Source of the DNA: Streptomyces sp. NBC_01446
Lineage (GTDB): Bacteria; Actinomycetota; Actinomycetes; Streptomycetales; Streptomycetaceae
NCBI RefSeq assembly: GCF_026340095.1
Contig: NZ_JAPEPO010000003.1
Location: 248,001-312,000, forward strand
Length of the DNA: 64,000 bases
Direction: 5' to 3'
Under the pieces are notes generated by a model. The model saw nothing but the letters and a program-made list of their open reading frames with translations. It was not told the origin of the DNA and did no database searches. Below are positions 28,795-37,273 of this stretch, in pieces (the first letter of the stretch is position 1; every line of letters begins with the position of its first letter). A program made the position numbers and the translations under genes.

Positions 28795-29559
28795 ATGAAC
28801 ACTCTGCACTTCACCGCCGAAGCGACCTCCAACGGCATAGTCGAGCGCGACTTCACCGTAAACGGGATCCCCGGTGTCCTCTGGTCCCCCGAATCTGGTG
28901 CAGACCGTGCGGCCCTAGTCCTGATGGGCCACGGCGGCGGCAACCACAAGAAGCACCCTGCGATGGCAGGCCGCGCCCGCTTGCTCGTGAACGGTTGCGG
29001 CTTCCACGTCGCGGTCATCGACGCGCCCGGTCACGGTGACCGGCCGCACACGGAGCATGACGAGGCGGAGATCGCCGCGCTGTTCGCGGCGCGGGCAGCC
29101 GGCGAACCGGAAAGCCCGATCGTCGTCCGCTACAACGACCACCTGGCGAAGCTCGCCGTGCCCGAGTACCGGGCGCTCCTGGACGCCCTTCAAAAGCTCC
29201 CGGCGATCGGCATCGACGGCCCGGTCGGATTCTGGGGCATCAACATGGGTACCGCGATCGGCGTGCCGTTCGTGGCGGCCGAACCCAGGATCACGGCTGC
29301 GGTCTTCGGCCAGCACTGGCCCGATGTCCTGGCCGAGAAGGCGAAGCACATCACCGTCCCGATCGAGTTCGACCTGCAGTGGGACGACGAGCACATCTCT
29401 CGCGAGGAAGGTCTCGCGCTGTTCGATGCCTTCGCCTCGACGGAGAAGTCCCTGCACGTGAACTCGGGCAAGCACAAGGAACTGCCCCGGTTCGAGGCCG
29501 ACAGCGCGGTCCGGTTCTTCGCCCGGCACCTCGTCAGTGCGGTCACCTCGCTGGCCTGA
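28795..29559 (+). CDS. alpha/beta hydrolase with Asn at the nucleophile position
   Basis: This 254-residue protein has the alpha/beta hydrolase fold: oxyanion-type GHGGGN (residues 45-50), DAPGHGDRP near 77-85, and a nucleophile elbow reading GINMGTAIG, where residue 150 is Asn instead of the usual Ser. The codon is AAC, one transition from AGC. A C-terminal acid (FDLQWDDEH) and His (GKHKELP) are present. It may be catalytically dead, or use another mechanism. The upstream leader peptide suggests inducible expression, perhaps by a ribosome-active compound (inference). Confidence 0.75.
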   Translation: MNTLHFTAEATSNGIVERDFTVNGIPGVLWSPESGADRAALVLMGHGGGNHKKHPAMAGRARLLVNGCGFHVAVIDAPGHGDRPHTEHDEAEIAALFAARAAGEPESPIVVRYNDHLAKLAVPEYRALLDALQKLPAIGIDGPVGFWGINMGTAIGVPFVAAEPRITAAVFGQHWPDVLAEKAKHITVPIEFDLQWDDEHISREEGLALFDAFASTEKSLHVNSGKHKELPRFEADSAVRFFARHLVSAVTSLA

Positions 29560-29688
29560 CGCGAATGGTTTCGGTTGAAGCTGACCGCGCTGATCATGAC
29601 TCCGCCCATACTGCGTCGCGGCTCTCGGGGCTGTCGCCGCGCGCGCCCGCTGCCCCTTTCCTGCGTGATGCGGGTCACATCGACTCCA

Positions 29689-29716
29689 TGTCACGAACGG
29701 AAGGGCAGCTTGCGTC
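29689..29716 (+). promoter_or_regulatory. candidate ECF41-type promoter
   Basis: TGTCAC (29689-29694) and CGTC (29713-29716), 18 bp apart, resemble the -35 and -10 elements of ECF41 sigma factors. These factors often control neighbouring oxidoreductases. The oxidoreductase start is 48 bp downstream. No ECF41 gene is present in the window. Confidence 0.45.
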
Positions 29717-29764
29717 TGGTGGTCGTCCGCAGGGCGGGAACGACCGACACGAAAGAGACAGACG

Positions 29765-30880
29765 ATGAACGCGACAGTAGTGCAGCAGCACGAGGTCCTG
29801 GTCCTGGGCGCCGGTTACGCCGGGCTCTCCGCCGCGATCCAGCTCGCTGCCCGCACCAGGAAGCGCGGTGACCTGCGAGTGACGCTGGTCAACCCGTACG
29901 ACACCTTCACCGAGCGGCTCCGACTGCACATGACCGCCACCGGCCAGGAGACGGCCGAGATGAACATCCCGGAGCTGCTGGACGGCACCGGCGCCGGCTT
30001 CGTCCGCGGCTGGGTCACCGCCATAGACGCCGAGGCCAAGACCGTCCGGATCGACGACGACCGCATCTGGCGCTACGACACCCTGGTCTACGGCCTGGGC
30101 AGCATCGCGGACACCGTCGCCGTCCCGGGCGTGGACGACCACGCCTACACCCTCAACAGCCCGCAGGAAGCCGCCCTTCTCGCCGACCGGCTGACCCGGC
30201 TCGATGGCGGGACCGTCGTGGTCAGCGGCAGCGGCCTCACCGGTGTCGAGGCCGCCGCGGAGATCGCCGAGCGCCACCCGCAGCTCCAAGTGGTGCTGCT
30301 GGGCCGGCAGGAGCCGGGCACGAGCATGCACCTGAAGGCCAAGGCATACCTGGACACGGCGCTCGCCCGGCTCGGCGTGCGGGTGCGCAGCGGCGTCGAC
30401 GTGGTCAAGGTGCTGCCGGACAGCGTCGAGCTCGCGGACGGCTCCAGCATCCCGGCGGCCGCGGTGCTGTGGACCAGCGGTACCCGCGTCTCGCCGCTGG
30501 CCGGCGCCGCGGGGCTGACCGTCGACGAGCGCGGCCGGGTGGTCACCGACAGCGCGCTGCGCTCAGTCTCCCACCCGGACGTCTACGCCGTGGGCGACGC
30601 GGCGGCGGTCCCCCAGGGCTACGGCGTGATGCACGGGACCTGCCAGAGCGGCATGCCCACCGGAGTGCACGCGGCCCTGTCGATCCTGCGGGTGCTGGCC
30701 GGCAAGGAGCCCAAGCCCTTCCGCTTCGGCTACTACCACACGCCCGTCAGCCTGGGCCGCGGCGACGCTGTCGTGCAGTTCACCCGCCCCGACGACAGCC
30801 CGCGCCGGATCGTGCTGACCGGCAAGCGGGCTGCGAAGTACAAGGAGACGGTCTCCGCCGCGCCGTGGGCGACCGAACGG
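29765..30880 (+). pseudogene. FAD-dependent NAD(P)H oxidoreductase, C-terminus removed by IS21
   Basis: From ATG 29765 about 370 residues match NDH-2-like pyridine nucleotide-disulphide oxidoreductases: FAD Rossmann VLGAGYAGLSAA, second Rossmann VVVSGSGLTGVEAAAE, and the C-terminal FAD motif HPDVYAVGDAAAVPQ. After AAKYKETVSAAPW the frame enters the IS21 IstB relic. The loss is perhaps 20-30 C-terminal residues, so some activity cannot be excluded. Confidence 0.8.
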
Positions 30881-31741
30881 CGACCCGCTCGCCGAGGCCA
30901 TCGAGCTCACCAAGCGGCTCAAACTCCCGCACATCCGCAGGTCGTTGACAGACATCATCCCCACCGCGAAGGCTCAACGCTGGGATCCCGCCGAGGTCGT
31001 CCGCGTCCTGCTGGCCGAGGAAGCCGCAGGCCGCGACCGGGCAAACCTGCACACCCGCCGCAAGCGGGCCGGCTTCCCCACCGGCAAGACCTTTGGCGAC
31101 TGGCACGAGTCCAAGTCCTCCATACCCGGGGCTACGCAGGACGCCCTCAAGAGCCTGGAATGGATCGGCCGCCGCGAGAACTTTTGTATTTGCGGGCCAA
31201 GCGGCACGGGAAAGTCGCACTTCACCGAGGCCCTCGGACAGACCGCGGTCGAGGCCGGCCTGACCGTCGCCTGGTTCACCATCGAGGACCTGGGCGCCCT
31301 GGTCCGCCGCCACCGCGCACTCCATCGCCCGAGCCCTCGCCAAAATCGTCCGCTCCGACCTGATCATCGTCGACGACATCGGACTCCTGCCCGTCTCCGA
31401 GGACGCCGCCGAAGGCTTCTACCGCCTGGTCGACGCCGCCTACGAACGGCGCTCGATCGCCGTCTCCAGCAACCTCCACCCCTCTGGATTCGACGAGATC
31501 ATCCCAAGACCCTGGCCACCGCGACCGTCGACCGCCTCCTCCATCATGCCCACGTCACGGTCACTCAGGGTGATTCATTCCGGTTCACCGAGGCCACCAC
31601 CGGAAAGGGAGTGAAGCCCTTTCAGCTGACCCACACCACCCGAGGGCGGGGAGATATCTGGCCGCCACCGGGGAACTTCCACTGGCCGTCAGTGGGGAGA
31701 ACTACTGGCCGCCTCTGGGGACAACTACATGGCCGTTGACA
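30880..31741 (+). pseudogene. istB: IS21 istB helper ATPase relic with right IS end
   Basis: IstB sequence begins at LAEAIELTKRLKLPHIRRSL, with no start and no istA upstream. It contains Walker A GPSGTGKSH and then two frameshifts (near 31310 and 31495); LIIVDDIGLLPVSEDAA and the closing segment lie in other frames. The end carries repeated TGGCCGYCNSTGGGGA-like units (31660-31730) and terminates in TTGACA (inverted TGTCAA) at 31741, as in IS21 ends. Confidence 0.8.
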
Positions 31742-31990
31742 TGGCAGCCGAGTGCCTTCGCGATGACGGGGGCCGGGACCTGGAGGACGAGTTGGCGGAT
31801 CGCGGAGGTCCTGCCGCGCTGCGGCGGGACGCCGATCTCCCGCAGGTGGACTTGGAGGCTGACCGGGTTCATCGGCTGCGCGGTTTCGGGTGCCGCACAG
31901 GGACGTGCCGGCGCGGGGTGCTTGGCCTGGTGTGGTGACGTGCTGCCGGCGGTGTCACGGCCCGGTGCTGGCGGGGAGGTCGCTCAGCCT
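31742..31990 (-). pseudogene. Streptomyces-type integrase C-terminal fragment
   Basis: The minus strand reads MNPVSLQVHLREIGVPPQRG, then LVLQVPAPVIAKALG. This matches the C-terminal part of plasmid/ICE integrase-like proteins in actinomycetes. It is cut at the IS21 right end; upstream it degrades into other frames. Confidence 0.5.
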
Positions 31991-32030
31991 GGTGGATGGT
32001 CCGCGGGGCCCCGGTCAGGGGGGCCTTGTT

Positions 32031-32077
32031 GGGCTTTGGAGGAGATACGCCCGAAGGGCGTATCTCCTCCAAAGCCC
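32031..32077. terminator. perfect 22-bp stem-loop after trpS
   Basis: Two perfectly complementary 22-nt arms (starting GGGCTTTGGAGGAGATACG) flank a GAA loop, 17 bp beyond the trpS stop. It lacks a long T run, as is usual for Streptomyces terminators, and could work in both directions. Confidence 0.85.
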
Positions 32078-32093
32078 AGGAGGGCTGCGATCG

Positions 32094-33212
32094 TCAGTAA
32101 TGGCTGTTCATCGCAGCCCGTACCTCGGCGAGGGTGGCATCAGCCACAGCTCTCGCTCGCTCATTGCCCTCGCGCAGCGTCTGGCGGAGGTGTGTGCGGT
32201 CCTGGGCGTACTGGGTGCGGCGGGCCCGAATCGGGGCCAGGTACTCGTTGACCGCCTCTGTCACGGTCCGTTTGAGAGCTGCGGCTCCTGCGGAGCCGAT
32301 GTCGTCGGCCACCTGCTGGGGATTACGGTCCTGGCAGAGAGAGGCCAGCAGGAGGAGCGAAGAGACTTCGGGACGGCCGGCCGGGTCATAGGTGATGTGG
32401 CGTTCGGAGTCGGTCTTGGCTCCCTTGATCAGCCGTGCGGTCTCGTCGGCGTCGGCGGCCAGTGTGATGGCGTTGCCGCGGCTCTTGCTCATCTTGGTGC
32501 CGTCCGTCCCCAGGAGCAGCGGTGCAGGCGACAGCAGCGCATCGGGCTGGGGGAAGACTGCGGTACTGGCGCCGTAGCGGTCGTTGAAGCGGCGGGCGAT
32601 GGTGCGGGTGAGTTCCAGGTGGGGGAGCTGGTCCTGTCCGACCGGGACCAGGTTGGCCTTGCAGAAGAGGATGTCGGCGGCCTGGTGGGCGGGGTAGGTG
32701 AACATCAGGCCGCTGACTGAGGACTGTGGTGAGTGGGCGATCTCGTCCTTGACTGTGGGATTGCGGTTCAGTTCGGCAACGGAGACGAGGCTGAGGAAGG
32801 GCAGCAGCAGCTGGTTGAGGGCGGGAACGGCGCTGTGCGTGAAGATCGTGCTGCGCGTGGGGTCCACTCCGATGGCGAGGTAGTCCAGGACGAGCTCCTC
32901 GACATGCCCCGTCAGGTTGTCCGCCACATCGCGGTCGGTCAGGACCTGGTAGTCCGCGATGATCACGAACATCTCCACCCCGAGGTTCTGCAGACGTACC
33001 CGGTTATGCAGAGTGCCGAAGTAGTGCCCCAGATGCAGACGTCCGGTAGGACGATCACCGGTCAATACACGGAACTGCCCAGGATCCTCAAGGATCAACT
33101 TCTCCAGCACCGCGCTGCGCGCCTGCGCGGCGGTCATCCCGAGCACATCGGCGGACGAATCGACGGCGGAGGCGTCGGGGCCCGTTCCTGCTGGTTGGGA
33201 GGTGGTGTTCAC
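32094..33212 (-). CDS. trpS: tryptophanyl-tRNA synthetase
   Basis: This 372-residue class I synthetase charges tRNA-Trp. It has the HIGH-type HLGH at residues 60-63 and KMSKS at 240-244. GTG at 33212 follows CCAGGAG. The N-terminal 40 residues are longer than in the housekeeping enzyme. A Trp-Trp leader peptide and hairpins precede it. In S. coelicolor an inducible second TrpRS with this kind of leader gives indolmycin resistance, so this accessory copy may play a similar role (inference from known biology). Confidence 0.95.
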   Translation of the reverse strand: MNTTSQPAGTGPDASAVDSSADVLGMTAAQARSAVLEKLILEDPGQFRVLTGDRPTGRLHLGHYFGTLHNRVRLQNLGVEMFVIIADYQVLTDRDVADNLTGHVEELVLDYLAIGVDPTRSTIFTHSAVPALNQLLLPFLSLVSVAELNRNPTVKDEIAHSPQSSVSGLMFTYPAHQAADILFCKANLVPVGQDQLPHLELTRTIARRFNDRYGASTAVFPQPDALLSPAPLLLGTDGTKMSKSRGNAITLAADADETARLIKGAKTDSERHITYDPAGRPEVSSLLLLASLCQDRNPQQVADDIGSAGAAALKRTVTEAVNEYLAPIRARRTQYAQDRTHLRQTLREGNERARAVADATLAEVRAAMNSHY

Positions 33213-33275
33213 ACGGTCTCCTGGTGGTCGTATCGCCGGCCGGACGACACACCCCCTGACCCAGGGAACACAAGG

Positions 33276-33297
33276 GGGCCGTCCATCCGAACGGCCC
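33276..33297 (-). terminator. trpS attenuator terminator
   Basis: On the minus strand GGGCCGT pairs with ACGGCCC around a TCGGATGG loop, followed by CCCTTGTGTT, 64 nt before the trpS start. An alternative stem (GCTCC...GGAGC) overlaps the Trp codons and stop of the leader. Confidence 0.7.
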
Positions 33298-33322
33298 GGT
33301 CATGCGTGAGAGGCGGCCGCTC

Positions 33323-33364
33323 CTACAAGGAGCGCCACCAGCTCAGACATGACGAAAGGTGCAT
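33323..33364 (-). CDS. trp leader peptide with tandem Trp codons
   Basis: It encodes MHLSSCLSWWRSL with adjacent Trp codons 9 and 10. A TATGAT box (33376-33371) ends 6 nt before the ATG, so transcription may start at the A of the start codon, giving a leaderless mRNA. Ribosome stalling at uncharged Trp codons would prevent the downstream terminator stem and switch on trpS. Confidence 0.85.
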   Translation of the reverse strand: MHLSSCLSWWRSL

Positions 33365-33425
33365 GGCGGCATCATAACGGCTGGGTTGTAACCAATGCCG
33401 CGTAGTTAAGAAGCTGCAGGTGGCG

Positions 33426-33590
33426 TCAAGAACCCGGCAGCTCCAGGCCCACACGGACCAACTCCTCCAATGCGACGTTGACCAGGCCCACCGCGGAGGC
33501 GCGGACCGGCGCCGCCTCCTCCATCGCAGCAGCCGCGACCTGCCGGGCACGGACCGGGTCGTGCACCAGACCGGTTTGGTTGTGGCGTAG
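33426..33590 (-). pseudogene. tnpA: Tn3 transposase fragment (inverted piece)
   Basis: The minus strand encodes GLVHDPVRARQVAAAAMEEA, then LVNVALEELVRVGLELPG. This matches the region around residues 120-170 of actinobacterial Tn3 transposases (DUF4158). It is back to back with the N-terminal piece on the other strand, so one of the two was inverted. Confidence 0.6.
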
Positions 33591-33900
33591 TTGGAGCGGA
33601 CGGCGTATCCGCGGTTCAAGCGGATCATCTCCGAGCGTGAGCCGGCGCAGTTCTTCACGCCGGACGAGGCCGAGATCGCGTGGGCGGCGAAGCGGACCCA
33701 TGACCGTCCGGAGTCGCTCCTCGCGTTGCTGGTGTTGCTGAAGTCCTGTGCCAGGCTGGGCTACTTCCCGGGCTTGGACGGGGTTCCGGCACTGATCGTC
33801 GCCCGGGTCCGGGCTGCGGCCGGCCTGGCACAGGACGTGGTGCTGGCGGCTGAAGAGCGGACGGCGAAGCGCTACCGCTCCTGGATCCGGGAGTACCTGG
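33591..33900 (+). pseudogene. tnpA: Tn3 transposase N-terminal fragment
   Basis: ERTAYPRFKRIISEREPAQF, FFTPDEAEIAWAAKRT and LLKSCARLGYFPGL are the start of a Tn3-family DUF4158 transposase. After about 100 codons the similarity stops and the frame ends at 33992. A family protein is about 1000 residues. Confidence 0.75.
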
Positions 33901-33975
33901 GCACGAGGTTCAACAGCGCTGGGCTCCGTCGCAGCGGTGCTGTCGAGTTGCGGATCCGCGTGGTCGAGCACGAGC

Positions 33976-34350
33976 TCAATCGGACGGCGTGACCGACCTC
34001 CACACGCCGAACCACTGCTCGGCGCCGTAGTCCTCGTACCGCTCCACCTCGGTGAACCCCAGCTTTGCCGCGAGGCGCATCGAGCGCTCGTTGGCGGTCT
34101 GGGTGCGCAGCACCACCGCCTCGCCGGGAAGCGCGTCGGCGAACCAGTCGAGTGCCGCTGCGCACGCCTCGGTGGCGTACCCGTGTCCCCACGCCTGCGG
34201 CAGGAGCAGGTAGCCGAGCTCGGTCTTCCCGACGTCCGGACGCACGTGCCCGGGATGCTCTGCGTGCGGACCGAGCATGATCGTGCCGATCATCGCCCCG
34301 TCAAGATCGATCACGAAATAGCCGGGGCGCTGCCCGGGTATCTCGGGCAC
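33976..34350 (-). pseudogene. GNAT acetyltransferase, N-terminally truncated
   Basis: 124 residues match the C-terminal two thirds of RimJ-type GNAT enzymes: ELGYLLLPQAWGHGYATEA (acetyl-CoA pyrophosphate loop) and TQTANERSMRLAAKLGFTEV. The N-terminal beta strands are missing. A TAA lies 10 codons upstream of the GTG at 34350, while the intervening codons still look coding. Confidence 0.7.
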
Positions 34351-34661
34351 CGTGCGTTCGAGCTCGGGACGCGGTTAAGGGCCACCGAGGTAGGTGCCCA
34401 CCTCTGGCGAGGCGTTGAGCTCGATGACCGCCGGACGATCCCGGGCTTCGGACTCGCGGAGTACGAGCCGCTCGGTCTTGATCGGAGCAGGTGGCCAAGC
34501 TCGGGCCTGGTAGCTCCCCCTCGGCCCCGGCCGGTGGGGTGGTCTCCTCGCGCTCGTGCATGCGCTCGGCCACGGTGATGCGGGGCTGACCAGCTATCCG
34601 GGCTTGGCCACATCGCGGCAGCTGGAGCTCCCTCTCAGCCACGGCCGGTGGGGCGTTCCCC

Positions 34662-34760
34662 CTACGCGCCGTTCGTGTTCGCCACGTTCAGCTCTCTCTG
34701 GAGCTCCGCGAGCACGCTGAGCATCCCGAACACGGCCCGACCCGTCCTCGCTGCTGCCTT
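34662..34760 (-). pseudogene. tnpR: serine resolvase fragment
   Basis: TGRAVFGMLSVLAELQREL and VANTNGA match the helix-E region of Tn3-type serine resolvases. The catalytic Ser domain is absent, and downstream DNA-binding sequence is frame-scrambled to about 34590. Confidence 0.6.
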
Positions 34761-34786
34761 TCCGCTTCGGTGACAAATGGGCATCC

Positions 34787-35071
34787 ATGGTCCTCCACTG
34801 CCTGGAAGACGGCCCGCGCAGATACTCCGAACTCCGCGTGCCACTGGGCCGCGTCACCCCGAAGGCGCTCACCCAGTCGCTCCGCGGCTTGGAGCGGAAC
34901 GGGTTCGTGTCACGCACGGTGCACGCCGACCCGAAACTGCGGGTGGAGTACGCGCTGACACCGCTGGGCCGCAGCATGCTGGAGCCGCTGGCCGCCGCGT
35001 GCCGATGGGCGACCGAGCACTGGGACGAGCTGCTCGACGCCCGCGAGGGCGGCATCTCCTCCATCGGCTGA
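34787..35071 (+). CDS. HxlR-type winged-helix regulator, possibly N-terminally shortened
   Basis: From ATG 34787: 94 residues with CLEDGPRRYSELRVPLGRVT, LTQSLRGLERNGFVSRTV and RVEYALTPLGRSMLEPL, the complete HxlR winged helix. Family-like sequence (RFGDKWAS) continues about 8 codons upstream without a start codon, so the native N-terminus may have been lost to rearrangement. Confidence 0.7.
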   Translation: MVLHCLEDGPRRYSELRVPLGRVTPKALTQSLRGLERNGFVSRTVHADPKLRVEYALTPLGRSMLEPLAAACRWATEHWDELLDAREGGISSIG

Positions 35072-35239
35072 CTCGAACCTGCGTTGGCGCGCGCCGCACC
35101 GGACGAGCCGCACCTCTGTGTTGACTCGGGGAATCGCCAACAGCGGTGTCCACGGCCCAGCCGTAGCCGCCGGTCGGCGGTGGTCCTCCCGGAGTACAAC
35201 GACCCGCCCCGGACGACGGATGCGGCGCAGATGCGGCGC

Positions 35240-35385
35240 TCACTCCTCCTGTCCGTCGTCGTCATCGTCGAGGTCGACGGCGTCCGGGTCGCGCAAGGGC
35301 CGCAGCCCCAAACCTGCTGGGAGGCCGTGAAGCTGTAGCGGCCCAGATGGACGAGCGCCTTCTCAGCCACGTCGCTGCAGAAGGC
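35240..35385 (-). pseudogene. tnpA: Tn3 transposase C-terminal fragment
   Basis: The minus strand reads VAEKALVHLGRYSFTASQ, then in a shifted frame LRPLRDPDAVDLDDDDGQEE and stop. This matches the LG.Y...LRPLRDP end of Tn3-family transposases. With the N-terminal pieces at 33.4-33.9 kb and the resolvase piece it outlines a decayed transposon. Confidence 0.5.
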
Positions 35386-35397
35386 GTGGGTGCGTAC

Positions 35398-36306
35398 TCA
35401 TGATTTCGTTGTATGTCGGCCGGGCGGGCCGAAGCCCATGCGCGTCTGACTAGACGGGCGCGGGGGGTTGCCCGCAAGGGCCGGATTCTGTGGGTGAGGT
35501 ACGTCGTCGCTGCCGAGCAGGATGCGGGCCCGGACCCGCATCGGCTCGTCGCCGCGGCGGGAGAGCAGGACCAGCTCGTCGACTCGGGCCGTCATGGGGC
35601 TGAGGAGGGCCTTTGCCTTGCGGGCGAGGAGGTGCGGGTCTGGGGTACGGCCGAGGGACAGGTGCGGGGTGAAGCCGTGCGAGTGTGATGCGCACAGCGG
35701 GAAGCGGAGTTCCAGGGACTCTCGCAGTCGCGCCCAGGGCTCGTGGTCGGCGGCGGCCGGGTCGAGCCAGACGGTGGCGTCCTCGCGGTGTTCGAACCAG
35801 TGGACGCCCGCCAGGCGGGCGGTGAACGGCGGCGTCTCGGCGAGCGCCGCGGCGACCAGTGGCAGGGCCCGGGCGAACTCGGCCTCGGGGACGAACCCGA
35901 AGAGCACGTTGACGTGCGGTGGCCAGCGGTGGATCTGCCGGTCGTGTTCGCGGCGAATGTGCTGGATCGGCGGCCACAACTGTGCCGGCGGCAGCCAGGC
36001 GACGGCGGTGCGGTTCGTCGACGGGACGGCGAGGACCTCGCCGGGGGCCGGGGCCGGCACGGGACCGACCGGCTCGATGAGGGTCTCCTCCAGCCGGTCG
36101 AGGCCGCAGGCGCGGTCCCAGACGACCTGGCCGTCTGCCTCGAAGAACACCACCCGGTGCCAGGGGATCTCTCCGCCCGGCACGAAGTCGCCGAGCAGGA
36201 TCCGCTTCGGCGGGGCCCCGCGCTCGGCGACCCCCATCACGAACCGCTCGGGGTCGAAGCGCGGGTCCCAGAGCACCCTGTGGTAGATCTCGTCGCTGGT
36301 GTGCAC
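35398..36306 (-). CDS. RNA-repair protein: MJ1316-type domain plus 2H (2'-5' RNA ligase-like) domain
   Basis: This is a 302-residue protein. Residues 5-80 match the MJ1316/DUF504 RNA-end recognition domain (SDEIYHRVLWDPRFDP, ILLGDFVPGGEIPWHRV, VVWDR). Residues 120-270 are a 2H phosphoesterase with both motifs, HVN (131-133) and HLS (215-217). 2H enzymes act on 2'-5' or cyclic phosphate RNA ends. The pairing fits recognition and opening of cyclic phosphates on broken RNA. The GTG at 36306 is the start used. It appears intact and monocistronic. Confidence 0.85.
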   Translation of the reverse strand: MHTSDEIYHRVLWDPRFDPERFVMGVAERGAPPKRILLGDFVPGGEIPWHRVVFFEADGQVVWDRACGLDRLEETLIEPVGPVPAPAPGEVLAVPSTNRTAVAWLPPAQLWPPIQHIRREHDRQIHRWPPHVNVLFGFVPEAEFARALPLVAAALAETPPFTARLAGVHWFEHREDATVWLDPAAADHEPWARLRESLELRFPLCASHSHGFTPHLSLGRTPDPHLLARKAKALLSPMTARVDELVLLSRRGDEPMRVRARILLGSDDVPHPQNPALAGNPPRPSSQTRMGFGPPGRHTTKS

Positions 36307-36327
36307 GTCAGCACCTGCCCTCGTCTA

Positions 36328-36585
36328 TCAGGGTGACGCGCGCCCGGTCGACTCTGCAATTTGACGTCCTCCTCGCCCTGAAGGACGGGGACTCCCCCTT
36401 TGGAGGGGTGGGCCGGTCGCCCGGCTTACGGGTTCCTGTTTCACGGACCGGCTGGTGCCGACGTCTCCACAGGCTGACACGGGCTGTCCGCCCGCGTGTC
36501 GGATGTTCTTCGCCGCGTTGACGTCGGCATGCTCCGCGTGTCCGCAGCCTGGGGCTTTGCACCGGAACACCGCTTGGACGCCCCT
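36328..36585 (-). pseudogene. tnpB: TnpB C-terminal fragment with IS right end
   Basis: The minus strand reads VFRCKAPGCGHAEHADVNAA, the zinc finger and last RuvC Asp of an IS605-type TnpB, followed by a basic tail. It overlaps a right-end sequence finishing in GAGGAGGACGTCAA (36374-36361 on the minus strand). The rest of the gene is lost at the IS110 relic. Confidence 0.7.
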
Positions 36586-36600
36586 ATGACTGTCAAGCGG

Positions 36601-36720
36601 TCATGTGGGGTCCGGTGTGAGCTGGGTGCGTGGCAGGAGCGAGAAGATTTCGCGGGCGACGTAGCGCTTGAGGCATCTGATTACCTCACGCCGAGTCTTC
36701 CCCTCGCTGATCCGCCGCTT
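36601..36720 (-). pseudogene. IS110 transposase, C-terminal end (split by IS200/IS605)
   Basis: KRRISEGKTRREVIRCLKRY and VAREIFSLLP are the last part of an IS110 transposase, with the IS110-like end TTGACAGTCATAGGGGC just after it. The preceding part of the same gene is found 1.8 kb away at 38513-38760. Confidence 0.75.
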
Positions 36721-36821
36721 CAGCTTGTTCTAGCGAGGAACCCTGGGCGTTCACGCCCAGGAGGAGTCGCTTCTCTGGGCTGCTCTGACCCGCGCTGGTG
36801 CACGGGTCTGCGCTGTCTGCC

Positions 36822-37250
36822 TCAGTCGGGACGCTTCTGGTTCTCGATGTACTCCTTGATGATCGACAACGGAGCGCCCCCGCACGACGCGGCGAAGTAG
36901 GAGGGCGACCAGAAGTGCGCGCCCCATAGGTACCTGCGGATGTGGGCCGGGAACTCCTGGCGGAGTCGGCGCGCAGAGACTCCCTTGAGGGATCCGACCA
37001 GCCGGGACACGGCCACCTTCGGTGGGTAGCGCACGAGTAGGTGTACGTGATCGCGTTCGCCGTTGAACTCGACCAGTTCGGTTTCGAAGTCGGCGCAGAC
37101 GGCGCGCATGACCTCTTCGCAGCGCGTGAGGATCTCGTCTGTGAAGGGTCCGCGCCTGTACTTGGGGGTGAAGACCAAGTGGGCGTGAAGGGTATGAACG
37201 ACGCTTCGGCCCCTGCGGATGTTGGGGTTTGGTTCCCATCGAGGTGACAT
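36822..37250 (-). CDS. tnpA: IS200/IS605 TnpA, HUH-type Y1 transposase
   Basis: This 142-residue protein has HUH motif HVH (His68, His70) and catalytic Tyr134 in SIIKEYIENQK. The family cuts and joins single-stranded IS ends at hairpins. It is divergent from tnpB, with 23 bp between the starts. Length and motifs are normal, so the element could be mobile. Confidence 0.93.
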   Translation of the reverse strand: MSPRWEPNPNIRRGRSVVHTLHAHLVFTPKYRRGPFTDEILTRCEEVMRAVCADFETELVEFNGERDHVHLLVRYPPKVAVSRLVGSLKGVSARRLRQEFPAHIRRYLWGAHFWSPSYFAASCGGAPLSIIKEYIENQKRPD

Positions 37251-37273
37251 AGATCAATGCTACGATCCGTCTT

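Noticed and set aside
28795..29559. Calling the hydrolase a macrolide esterase
   Set aside because: The leader-peptide context hints at it, but the nucleophile is Asn and no family-specific motif supports a macrolide substrate.
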